A DNA stretch of 64,000 nucleotides. It comes from Meloidogyne chitwoodi. Lineage: Eukaryota > Nematoda > Chromadorea > Rhabditida > Meloidogynidae. The translations under genes and the position numbers were made by a program. How positions within the stretch are numbered: position 1 is the first letter of the stretch; each line of letters begins with the position of its first letter. The notes under the pieces were generated by a model. That model made no database searches, was not told the origin of the DNA, and saw nothing but the letters and a program-made list of their open reading frames with translations. Of the stretch, positions 28,112 to 40,141 are shown piece by piece. The stretch is from contig JACZZP010000002.1 in assembly GCA_015183035.1 (NCBI GenBank), positions 372,001-436,000 of the forward strand. Reading direction: 5' to 3'.

Positions 28112-30140
28112 TAAAAAAAATAAAATTAATTTATTTATTTATTTCTACTAAAATCTAAAATACATTTTTTAATATATTATAAGTATATTTGAATTTTTTT
28201 AAAATATTTGTGGTGAGAAAAATTAAATTTTGGAAAAATAAAGGCAGATAGAAAGAGTTAAAGGAAAGATAAGAATAAAAATAATTAATTAATTTTAATT
28301 GCAAAAATTAATTAAATAAGTCAACTCTCTAATATTAGTGAATATCTATTAAAAATACTGTATAACAACAATCTCTTTATATAATAAACATTTATTTAAA
28401 ATCAGTTTCCGGAAGTGAAATATTTCCAGAAGTGACTATTTATCGTTTTCTAATTGTTTCCTATATTTCCGGAAATTAAAATGTTTAAGAAATTTTTCCG
28501 TTTTTTGTTTTTACAAAACAACCGGATATCAATTTTAAGCCCGAACATTGCTAAAAACATTTGTTTTAAGTATGTTTCTTAGAGTTCATTTAACTGTAGA
28601 AAACAAGCGCACCCTTTCCTATAGTCCCTTAGTTTTATTAGAAAGTTGACTAAATAAAATAATTAATTAAAATTAGGGATTCTAACATTGTAAACTAAGA
28701 GTAATAACAAAAATTTAAAGAAAAAAAATAAAAAAATATATTTGTAAAATTTAATAATACATATTTAATACCTTTAATGGATTCTCTAAAATTTGGGAAA
28801 AGAAGAAAGTTTTCATTTAAAAAATTAATTTTTGATTAATTGTTTTAATAAAATAAAATATTTAAAAATTATGTACAAATAAAGGAATCGAAATTCATCA
28901 GTAAAATTTAAAAAAATAGATTTTTAATCAAAGTAATTACCGTATTATTTTAAATAAAGCCTCACTAAATTAGAACATTACAAAAATAAGGTCATTTGTT
29001 GAAAAAAATTCTTAAGCTCTATTTTAGCTAATACGGCATTTAAATAATTATATTTAAATTAAATTTGGGTAATAAAATGAATATATATTTTAAATCAAAC
29101 GAATCGAAAGAACGGAGTATTGAATGAATATAAGGGCGAGGTAAAAATTTACATAGGCAGTGTAATTTAAATTTTGTGTAAAAAACACAAAATAGTCAAT
29201 TAAAAATTAAAAAAAAATCACAAATTGGCGAAAATTATAAAATATTAATGTAAGCTAAAGGATTGGGATTAAATAATATTTTTAATTAATTAAAATTATT
29301 TTGCTAACAAAATTTATAAAGAGAGAGTCTCAACTGCAATTTTCAACCTTTATTAAATCCCAATCCTAAAAAAATTTTTTTTTAATAAAATATAAAAATG
29401 TAAGGAATGGGAAACCCAAATAGTTTATTCTGAGACAAATCCATTATTTTCTAACCAAAATATTTTGGTGCAAAGCCCAAAAAGGCTAAGAGCACAATAT
29501 TTTGGGGATATTTCTCACTGAAACTAAGTGATCTTTAAAAATTAAAAAAAAATTAAAAGATAGATAAAGGCTTTAAAAAATAAATTTTTTGAAAGAATCA
29601 GAGGTAAGAGGGGAACAAGTAAAAAATTTTAATTTAGTGAAAGACATTAAAAAAATTTTTCAATTGAATTTATAATTATAAATAATATGAAGTTTGTGTA
29701 GTAGATTTTGCGTTGTTTTTGTTGTAAGAAAATAAATTCTGAAAATTCTTAATATGTACATAAAATAGTTTAATTTCCGGAAACAATTAAAATTAATAAG
29801 TTATTTCCAAAAAAACATAAACAATTCTGTTTCCTGAAAAACAAAACATATAAATGTTTCCGTAAAAAACATTAATAAATGTTTCCGGAAAAAACATTAA
29901 TAAATGTTTCCGGAAAAAACATTTATAAATGATTCCGGAAAAAACATTTATAAATGATTCCGGAAAACAAACAATTATTTTTTCTGAAAAACAAAACATT
30001 TATATTTTCCGGAAACAATTCAAATTAATAAATTATTTCCCGAAAAAAACAAACATTTATAAGTTTTTCTGGAAATAATTAAAGTAAACAAACAAACCTT
30101 AATAAAATACTAATAAAAAATATTACATTTCCCTCATATT
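28112..30140. other. intergenic region between convergent genes
   Basis: Separates the 3' ends of the RmlB/RmlD-like gene (+) and the zinc-finger gene (-). No gene recognised. It holds TTTCCGGAAA words near 28405-28500 and an array at 29770-30065. Short conserved-looking stretches such as 29430-29520 have no reading frame or RNA fold that can be assigned by eye. Confidence 0.5.
29770..30065. repeat. TTTCCGGAAAAAACATTTATAAATG array
   Basis: About ten units of 24-26 bases, each with the palindrome TTCCGGAA or a close variant followed by AAACATTTATAAAT. It lies just downstream of the zinc-finger gene's stop codon. Confidence 0.85.
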
Positions 30141-33100
30141 TTATTTTCTGCAATTTTCCATTTTGTCTATATTATTATAATCCTCAGAATAAACATTTTT
30201 AATTTCAAAATTACTCAAATCATTTTTAACTGATGATTTTTGATTTTGTTCAAAAGAAAAACCAGAGGAGTAATCATCTATTGGGGAATGACTTCTAAAA
30301 AATATAAATAATAAATTTTTGAAAAAAAAATTAAATTTCCCTCACCCAGCAGGACTCTGTGTGTCCGATCCGTGATAACCAGAATCTTGGGTAGTTTTTC
30401 TTGACAAAAGTTCAGAAGGTATAATTGTTTGTGAAGATTGTGATGACTTAAAATGTGAAGATTCCTCATTTTGATAATTTTCAACAATTTCTTCTTCTTC
30501 TTCTTTATCACTATTTCCGTTCAAATCACTCCCCACAAAAGAAAATTGATCTATTGGATTGACAAAAAAAGGAAGATGCTAAATAATTATTTTTTTAATA
30601 ATTTTAAATATTTTCTAATAATTTAAAAAAAATAAAAAACCATTCCAACAGGAGGAGAATGGCATTGTGGCCAATTGTCTTTGTGTCGTCTCAAGGCTAA
30701 TGCAGACCTAATTTTTATTTAAATATTTTAAAAAATTAATTTTAATAAAATTAATTTAAAATTTTAATTATTTTAAAACATATTACCTAAATATTCCATT
30801 ACAATTTTTACAATTATGAGGGGAGTAATCCGCATGTTGTAGGTGATGTGTCTGAAGGTTCTGCTCAGTTAAAAAACGTTCAGGACAACTAAATAAATAA
30901 AAATAAATTTTAAAAAAGGTAGAAAAAAGAAGCAATCACCTTTCACAATGAAATTTAAAAGTATCCAATTCATTGTGATAAGCCATATGACGGCCAAAAT
31001 ATTCACGGCTAGGGAAGTATAGCTTGCACTTACGACAATTAAACACCTAAATAAATAAATAAATAATTTTAAAAATAAATAAGAGATAATTAAGAGAATT
31101 ATGAGGAAAATAAAATTGTTTTTCAAAATAAAATTTGACAAAAATAAAAAAAATAAAATAATAAAATTGGAAATAAAAACGACACTGTAGAGCTAATGTG
31201 TCTCCTTATATAAAGGTAGTGGCGATTTTATTTTTAAAAAAATTTTAAAAAATTAAAGGAAAAAAAACAAAAGAAATAAAAACTGTCTCTCCCACCAGCC
31301 CAAACATTTTAAAAATTTTTTTAAAAATTTTTAAATAATAAACTTTACCCTATGTCTATTTTTATGTAAATACTCTTCCAAAACTTGTGATGATAAAGGT
31401 TGTTGATTCTCCCTTATATTTTCTTCATTTTTATTTAAAAAATTACTTTCTTCCCCCTTATTTTCAATATGATAATAACCATTAAATTCTCCAGTTATTG
31501 TAGTTAATTTATTTGAAAATAAAGTGTTAGTAGTAGAGGGAGAGGAACATTGATTTTTAAATATTTCATTTTGATTTGCTCCTTTTTCATTTTTTAAATG
31601 ATTATCCATTATTAAAAGACCTCCTCTTTGTGTTGTTGAATATATTTGTTGATGATCAAAATTAGAATATTGGGGAGAATTATTAAATTCTTGTTGAGTG
31701 CCATAAATTGGTGTTGTTGTATTTATGGAAATTGAACAAGGAGATTGATGATTAACTTTTATTTTTTTAATTAATTAAATTAAAAATATTGAGATGAAAT
31801 AAGTAAAATTAATAAATAAAGAAAAAATTGAATAAGTTCACAAATAAATAAAAATTATTCAATTACGACTATATTTCCAAAAGTGATCAAAATAAATAAA
31901 ATTTGATTCGCCTCGTCGAGATTAATTGAATGGTACCACTTTTAATACGATAAAATGCATAAGAACAAAGAAATAATCTTTTTAAAATCATAAAGCCACA
32001 GGGGGGACCAAGCTCATTTAAGTGATTACCGAGGCTGCTCTTTATTTTTTAAATTTACCTCCATTAGAAGATTTTTGATCATCACTTGCTTTTTGATTTT
32101 CCAAAATTTTTTGTTGTTCTTTCATTTTTTTCTTGTCTGCCGATCTGGTATATGCACGACGACGATATCTAAATATTTTTTACTTTTTATTTGAAAATTA
32201 TTAATTTATTTAAATTACGGATGCCCAATCAAATTAAACTCTCCAGCAACCAAAAGGCGATTACGTTCAGGACATTTATGTTGATAAAGGTTAGAGCGAA
32301 ATTTATATGTCTAAAAATAAATGGATTAAAATATAATTGACTCTCTTTATAAATACACTAAACGTTAATATAAGGCCTAAAAGTAGCCACTATATCCATT
32401 ATAAATGGGAGTCTACGGAAAATATTTATTAAATTAAATACCTTCATACAAAAACGACATTTAAAAGGTCTATCATTGCTATGTTTAACTGCATGCTTAA
32501 AAAATAAAATTAATGTTTTTTCCGGAAAAAATAAGTTTTTCCGGAATAAATGTTCAGTTAAAAATTAATATTTGACGGAAGACATGTTTTCCGGAAGAAA
32601 TTTTCAGTTAAAATTAATATTTTCCGGAAGAAATGTTTTTCCGGAAGAAATGTTCAGTTAAAAATTAATATTTTCCGGAAGACATGTTTTTCTGGAAGAA
32701 ATGTTCAGTTAAAAATAAGTTTTTCAGGAAAGAATATTTATTTAAATAATTTTTCATAAACAACTTTCAATGTTTTCTAATATTTAACTTTCCGTAAATA
32801 ATGTTTAATGAAACAATTAAATTTAATTATTTATTTGGTATATTTAGGTTTTCCGGAAAATAAAAAAATTTACTATAATATTTATTTATTTATTTACCTG
32901 TTTTAAATACCAAACAGAATTAAAAAGTTTTCCACAATCAGCACACGCGCATTGTTGATTTTTTTCTAAGGTAATAGTTATGTGGTCAACCTTTGAAGGT
33001 GAAATAATTATTGGGGGTGGTGGTGGAGCTAAAGGAGATTTGTCAGGAATATTTAAAAATGATGGAGATGATGTTGTTGATTTAATATTAGAGTTATTAA

Positions 33101-33994
33101 TGTGTTGATTAATTAAATCACTAAAATATCAAAAAATTGGGGTGATTTGTTTTAAAAAATATTTTTGATCCTTTGAATTAAATTTAAAAAATATTTTAAT
33201 AATAAATTAGAAAGCCAATAAAATTTGCTACAAAAAAAATAATTTGAGTGATTCAAAGAAAATTTAAAAATTGAGGAAAAAAATTTTTCATTCAGAAAAT
33301 TATTCTTCTGTTGAATTTAGGTTAATTTTCAGTAATTTTTTTTCATAGTGAAAAAAATTTTTTTTAATTAGTCCAATTTTGTCATAGCAAATTTTATTGG
33401 CTTTCTAACCCACTATTCAATTTTTTTTTATTTTTTTCAAAACGGTCGAAAATATTTTTTAAACAAATTACTCGTATTTTACCTTTCATCATCTCTGTTC
33501 TGATCAATTTTAAAATTGTTTGAATTATTCGAATAAAAATTTTCAAATTTATTAAGATTCCCAAAGCTCTCATTTTTAATAATTTCATCATTAAATCCAT
33601 TCCAGTCACTCACAGAAATATTTCTTTCAAATAAATTGGGTTTATCCTCCTTCTCTTCCACATCACTAAATTCTTCTTCTTCTTCTTCCTCTTCTTCATT
33701 TACTTCTTTTGAAGACTCCAAACTCTTCTCTTCTTCATTTTCTTCATTTAAATTATTTATTTCATTTTGTAAACCAATAGTTTCCGCCAATTGCCTACTC
33801 ATACACAAATCCCCATCACTCAAAGCCCCCCACTCATTTAAATCTACAAATTGGTCAGTTATTAAATTATTTGTATTATATTCTTGTGAAGAAGGAGATG
33901 ATGAAAATTTATTATAATTATTAGAAAATGTTGTAAAAGATGAAGATGGTTTAATTAGAGTTAAATGATCATCACAAGAACTCTCCTCTTCCAT
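30141..33994 (-). CDS. C2H2-type zinc-finger protein with five fingers
   Basis: Eleven in-frame exons (33994-33483, 33120-32898, 32495-32442, 32310-32219, 32168-32059, 31755-31349, 31046-30940, 30888-30787, 30707-30641, 30578-30346, 30294-30141) give about 686 residues. Fingers in order: CADC...HAVKH (C-x2-C-x12-H-x3-H); CRFC...HKC (variant ending His-x-Cys); CRKC...HMAYH; CESC...HHLQH; and CKNC...H-x6-C. Two groups of fingers are separated by a ~170-residue Asn/Ser/Gln-rich linker. The N-terminus is acidic (a run of nine or so Glu around residue 115) and there is a proline run before finger 1. The C-terminal tail is Ser- and acid-rich. Likely a nuclear DNA- or RNA-binding regulator. I do not recognise a specific named orthologue. 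Confidence 0.8.
31860..32045. repeat. diverged partial copy of the 46.9-kb foldback element (intron 5 of zinc-finger gene)
   Basis: Shares, in the same order, AATTACG(A/G)CT, GATTC.CCTCGTCGAG, CCA(C/T)AGGGGGGA, AAGCTC and GTGATTACCG.GGCTGC with 46903-47100. The middle is diverged and the right arm is missing. It occupies most of the intron between 31756 and 32058. Confidence 0.65.
32515..32760. repeat. TTTTCCGGAAGAAATGTTCAGTTAAAAATTAATA-type array (intron 2 of zinc-finger gene)
   Basis: About five units of 55-60 bases, each carrying TTTTCCGGAA(G/A) words and GTTCAGTTAAAA. Same TTCCGGAA core as the arrays at 29.8, 37.6, 42.6 and 54.4 kb. Confidence 0.8.
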
Positions 33995-36900
33995 TCAAAA
34001 AAATAAAAAAAACCTTTTCTCATACATAGATAAACCTATAAAAATTTAAAAAAATTTAAAAAATTAAAAATTAATTTCAGGTGTCAATTTTTTAATTTAT
34101 TTTTGTCTTCTAAAAATAAATTAGCGTTAAAATGACGTACTTTTATTAGGGGAAATTAATAAATCTTTTGGTTTTATTTATTAATTCTAAAAAATTTTTT
34201 TAATCAAAAAACTCAATTTAAATTAATTTAAATTAATTAAAAAATTGTAAATTAAATTCAATTTTTAATTGAAATAATTTAAAAATAAGGGTTAAGCATG
34301 ATAAAATCCCGAATAGAAAAAGAGTGTTAATAAATTAAATAAATATCCTAATTTATTAAAAATCAAATAAAATGATGAAAAACAGTTCTAAATAAATTTT
34401 AAAAAAATTATAAAAATTAAAGGAACAAAAAGATTGCCATTAAAAATTTAAAAACATGCAAAACGGGGAGTCTAAAAATGTGAAAAAAATCAAAGTAATT
34501 TTTACAAAATTTTAAAGAAAGAATAAATGGTCAAATAAAATTATAAAAATATTATTTAAACACCTGAAAATGAAAAAATAAAAAATATAAATAAATAGGC
34601 AATAATGAGTTAACAACAAAATTAGGGGGCAGCTGCAACAATTAGTAAAAAAAATTTTTAAATAATTATATTTTTTAAATAATTATATTTTTTAATATTT
34701 ATATTATTTTTCAATGCTAAAAAAATAATAAAAAAAAAAAAATTTTTTTTATGATCGAGTAATGTAAAATTCTAACGAAAAAGGAGCCATTTAGTAGCAA
34801 TGGTCTTATTTTCAGTTTTATTAATTTTATAAATATTAAAAAAAAAGTTTTTAAGCGTTAAATATTTATTAATCTCTTATTGTTAAATAAACCTAAAAAA
34901 CAAAATTTTAAACATTTCTAAAAAAAACATTTTTGCTTTAAAAGAACGTCCAATACTCTGAGGTATTTTTAGTACTCTACCCACAAGAAAAATAAAATAA
35001 AATTTCATCGCTTGTGTCCCCTAAAACTTAAGTTTCTATTAAATGCCTAAGACCATGCCTCTCGTTTTTAGACACTTTTTTATTTTTTAGCTAACATTGT
35101 ACCCCCCATTTTACCCTACGGACTTTGAAGCGCTACAAGTCGCAATTATTTTCTATCGCTGGGCAGCTGCTGGTCATGAGAAGAGAGAAATAAATAAAAA
35201 AACGAGAAAAAAGCTTAAAAAACTAAAAAATGAAAAAAAAGATAAGAGAATGTCATGGCAATATTTTTTTATTTATTTAATTTCGACCTGAAAAAAATTT
35301 AAAAAATAAAAAATTATTTTTTTATTTAAATAGTAAATATATAAAAAAGGTTAATTGTTTTAAATAATTATGGTAGTATATTCAGGTTTTTAATTTAGAT
35401 AAATATAAAAAAATTCTGATTTAATTTGAAAAATATTTATTAAAATTAAAATGACCTTATTTAATTTATTTTAATTTTTTAATTATTTTTTTTAATTAAA
35501 AAAATTTTTTTTTTAATTTCAAGATCAACAGATCCTGAACTTAATAAAAATATTACTCAAATTTTTATCTCTCTCAAACTTAAATTGAAAAGAAAAATAT
35601 AAACCTCGCAAGGTGTGTTAGTTTACTTGAAACAACTTAATTATTTAATTCTGAATAATTAAATTTAAATTTTATTTTTATTAAACTATATTTACCCTAA
35701 TTTATTTAATTTTTAATTTATTTAATTTTTTAATTACAAAATTTATGAAAAAAATAAATAAAGATAGGACGTTTTGACGGCGATTTTGCGGTATAAGGGA
35801 GAGGTTTTATTTTACAAAAAAGGAAAAAGAGTGTAAAACAGAGCAGAATGACTGTTTAAAAATAAAAAAAAGTCCAGCAAACATTTTTTCTATTTCTTTC
35901 TATTTTTTCCTGTCCAGCCGGTAGAGAGAGATGACTGAGACTATGGCCTAAAGTCCACCAACTATTCTCACTCTCTTTTTTATTTTTTTTAAATTTTTCC
36001 ATTCCCGTTATATTCGTGGACGTGTATTAAGAAAATGGTCGTTGGGCAGACTATTTTTTTTATTTTTTATTTTCCCGTTAAAGCCACCAAATAAGGGCAA
36101 TGGAACGAGAGAAGAGCAGAGAGCTATGAGAGACAAAAAGAGGAAATTGAAAAAAAGTAAAGCAAAAAATAAAATAAAAAAGGATAGTCATCTAAAGGAG
36201 GACACAGAGTCCAAGCAACCGGACACTATAACAAACAAAAAAAAATTTTTTTTTTAGTCTCGGGACGGCCAATGGCTTTTTTGCGACTGGCAATGAGTTT
36301 AAAAGAGAAAAAGAATTTTTTTATTTTTTCTAAAAAAGGAAAAGAGGCAAAATAATTGAGGTAAAGAGAGAGAGAAAAATTAATTTAATTAAAAAAAAAT
36401 TTTAACTTTTAAAAGTTATTTAATTTTGAAAATTAAATATTCTGAAATTAATTATATTGAGATTAGAGAAAAAAAATTTCAAATTTTATAAAATAAAAGC
36501 CCTGAGCTTCTATTTTTTAAATAAAGTTGGATAGATGGGCGTTTATTAGAGAGTAATATTTTTTTTAATTAACTTGGGAAAATGTTATAATATTTTTTTT
36601 TTTTCGAAAATGTTAAAATGTAAAAATAAAATATCAAAAAATGCCATTTAGAAAAAAAGAATTTAAAATATAATATACAAGAATCGCGGGAAATTTTCAA
36701 AAAAAACAAAAAAAAAATGAGAAAGACATATTAAATGTTTATTTTTTTTAATTTTTTTTAGTGTCTAATGGGCATTAAAAAGGTTTATTTATTTATAAAG
36801 ACACATAAATGCGCATGGAAGAGGCAAAATAATAAATAGCAGAAAAGTTGAAGAAAAATAATTAAATTTTATTTAATTTTGAACTTTTGGTATTTTTAAA

Positions 36901-37584
36901 AGTTGGAATTTTTAAATATTTTTTTAATTAAATTATTTAAATAAATATTTATTTTATTTTTTTTAACTAAAAAATTAGTACAAATAATTTAAAAAATTCA
37001 ACAAAAATCAGGCCATAAAAAATAATATTTATATAGAGCTAAAAAAGATTATAAAAATAAGAGGAAGGCATTAAAAAATATATGACGGAAAAAACTTTTG
37101 AATTTTATGAACATTTTCTATTAGTCAGTCATTGCAACGTGGGATTTGTGTGTGAGAGTTAATATTGCGCCAAAACTTGAATATTTTTTGGTAGAAAATA
37201 ATCTGCAGAACAACAAAAAACAAAAATAAATAAAAATATAGTCCAAAAAAGTAATTGAAAATTTTAAAAAATAAATAAATAAAAAACGAATTTAAAAAAG
37301 AATTAAAAAATTAGAGAAAAAGCTTTTCTTAAATAAATAATTAAATTAATTAATTTTATTTATTTGTATAATTTTGTGACAGTTAAAAAATATTAAAAAA
37401 TATTTATTTTTATTTATTTAGTTGGCTAAAGAACAGTTTATACAATTAACAGTAATAATATACATTAGGAAAATAAGGATAGAGAATTTTTAAGGAAAGG
37501 AAGAAATATACCTTTAAAATTTGAGCTTAAGCTTAAAACTTTACTAAATTAAAGTTTAATTGACCAACTTTGCTTATACATTGC

Positions 37585-37697
37585 TATTATTTTCCGGAAA
37601 GTTAGAATAAACTTTCCGGAATGTTAAATATTTATTTTCCGGTTGATTTTATTTTCCGGAAAGTTTGAGAATACTTTCCGGAATTTTTTGTTTATAT
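37585..37697. repeat. TTTTCCGGAAAGTTTGAGAATACTTTCCGGAAT inverted words
   Basis: Four TTCCGGAA palindromes, or near copies, in about 110 bases, spaced by AGTTTGAATAAACT-type sequence so that adjacent units could pair. Intergenic. Confidence 0.7.
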
Positions 37698-39890
37698 TTC
37701 CAGTATATCAATCAAATAGCTCATCATTTTTATTGAAAAAACTTAAGTAAAAAATAGAATTAAATATTGAAATTGTTGCTATTGGTCAACAAATTGTTTT
37801 TAGATGTTTAAAAAATAAAAAAAGGTAATTATTACAATTTGACTTAAAAAAATTCTAAAAATATTTAATTATTTTTTAAATAATTAAAAAAAATAAAATT
37901 AAAAAAATCACCAAAAATAGCAAGAAAAAATATCAAAAATAGGCAATAATTATAAGTACTATTATTATTTTTCTTTTTTTCTTATATTTTTAAAAAAGGC
38001 TTATATTTGCAGTTTTTTTCTAATGTCCATTCACCCTCTAGAGGCCAAAAACATTTATATTTATTTTTTTTTCTTTTTTTTTGCCTCTTCCGCCTACATA
38101 AATTTCTCACATATTGGACAGCATTTCTGCCTAATAAGCTGTTCCAAAAATAGATTCAAGCTCTTGAAAAAAATAAAATAAAGAAAAAAAAATAATAAAA
38201 TGCCTATGGTCATTTGCCCAACGAAATAAAAAGGTAAAAGGGAGAAAAGCTAAAAAATATATTTTTATTTATTTATTGCAAAATAAAATGTAGTATTATT
38301 TAAGCGGTCGAGAGAAAAAAGAAGACAGCCGTTTGAAGAAAAATTAGCTCAAGAAGTTTTTTTTAAAAAACGTGAATACACCTATATTGAAAGAAATAGA
38401 AAATAAAGGGTTAGAAAAAATAATTATTGAGATAGATAAGAATATTAAGGGATATTTTTTTAAATTTAAATTTATATATAAAGCGTTTGAACAGGCGTCA
38501 AAACGGCCTAAATCAGTTTAAACTCGAATAATTCAAGCAAATTAGGGGGACCTAAACTAGAATATGTAGAAATTATTAAAAATAATTACAATAAATAAAA
38601 TTAAAAAAATCTCCTATTTTTGGCTCTCTTGTTTTTGCTTATTTTCACTCTTTTATTTTTATTTTTTTTATTTTTGCGTTAAAATATTTATTTAAAAACG
38701 GAAACTCGAATGGAACGCTAAAATAGAAAAAGAGAAAAATAAAAAAATTAATTTAATTTAATTTAAAAAAATACAAAATAAAAATGCGCAAAATTAGAAC
38801 GATCATTTTGCTGTTTGCTAAGGAAAAATAGGGGCAAAAGGGAGAGAAAATGTAAATAAAGAAGAAGTTAACCCCCAAACCCTACGGCAAATTCACACAA
38901 AATTTTTTAAACTTTTTTGCTGTTTATTTATTTTCTATTAAAGCAAAAAAATTGTTTTTTTTAAGGAATATTTGTTTTTATTTTTTTTTTAAAATTTATT
39001 TAATTTTAGGGAAAGAAAAGAAATGTTTTTTTTTTGAGAAATTAAAGAGGGAAAATAAATAAAAAATTAATAAATAATAAGAAAAATAATTAATTAATAT
39101 TGTAAATAAGCAAATTAAATATTTAAATAAAGCCACCGGTTGCTGTAAAAATAAATTTTTAATTTTATTAATTTTCCAATTTTTGGGGAAATTCAAATTG
39201 GGGAAGGATTTATTTTTTAGAGCAACCGGAAGGGTTTATTTTCAATCATTTTTTCAAATAATAATTTAAGTAAAAAAATAATATATGTAGAATATTATAA
39301 AAATTAAAAAAAAAATTTAAAAAAAAATTGTACATTTTTTAGTGGAAAATTAAATAAAAATTTGGGCATTTAAAAGGAAGAAAATGCCCAAAAATGCTCT
39401 CAACTTTAAAAAAAATTTTAATTTATTCCCAAACAATTTTATTTATTTTTGATCATTTTAAGTGTGCAAAAAAAAATAAAAAAAATAAAAAATTTTTTTC
39501 TTCAAATATTTGATGTAAATCAAGCTGAAAAGTAGTAGTTAAATTGTCCGTTATAATCGGCCCAGTATTTTAGCGGCAAATAAAAAGAGGGGAAAAAAGA
39601 AAAATAAAGTTTATTAAGTGGGACAGTTTGATCAAAGGGAAAAAATAAAAATAAATTTTTTTGAAGGTCTGAGTGGGAGAGATTAAATAAAAATAATAAA
39701 TAATCCTTTCCTTATCACATTCTGATAACTGAAAGAAAAATTTGAGTATTTTTGGATATATTTTTTTTTAATTTTAATAAATACCTTCTCTTTTTAATAT
39801 AAAGCTAAATAAAATAAAATTTAAAAATAAAATTTAAAAATAAAATTAAATACACAGAAAAAATTAAACGAAGAGAGGGTTGGTTTACTC

Positions 39891-40141
39891 CGTGCTAGGA
39901 AAATCTGTCAGTGGAAAATCGGTCAGTGAAGAAACAGTACATAAAATCACTAAAATACATGTAAAACACAAAAATACATTAAAATTTTTTTGTTTTTTGT
40001 TTTTTGTGTTTTAGTGTTTTATTTGTTTTTTTGTGTTTTAATATATTTTTGTGTTTTAGCGTTTTATTTGTTTTTTTGTGTTTTACATGTATTTTAGTGA
40101 TTTTATGTACTGTTTCTTCACTGACCGATTTTCCGGGAGCC
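39891..40141. mobile_element. MITE with 9-bp target-site duplication (MULE-like)
   Basis: A 251-base element whose halves are inverted repeats: the arm beginning AAAATCGGTCAGTGAAGAAA (about 39915-39975) is matched base for base on the other strand at about 40073-40133. The arms are separated by a TTTTTGTGTTTTA-rich loop. Perfect 9-bp direct repeats GGTTTACTC flank it (39882-39890 and 40142-40150). No coding capacity. A 9-bp duplication plus long inverted repeats suggests Mutator-like mobilisation; that class is inferred. Confidence 0.82.

Noticed and set aside
33636..33917. Ser/Phe-rich plus-strand ORF
   Set aside because: Antisense shadow of the acidic first exon of the zinc-finger gene.
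35097..36257. Short ORFs in the 9-kb spacer
   Set aside because: Lys/Asn-rich low complexity after the first ~25 codons, no splice partners and no family motif; mentioned only as a weak island.
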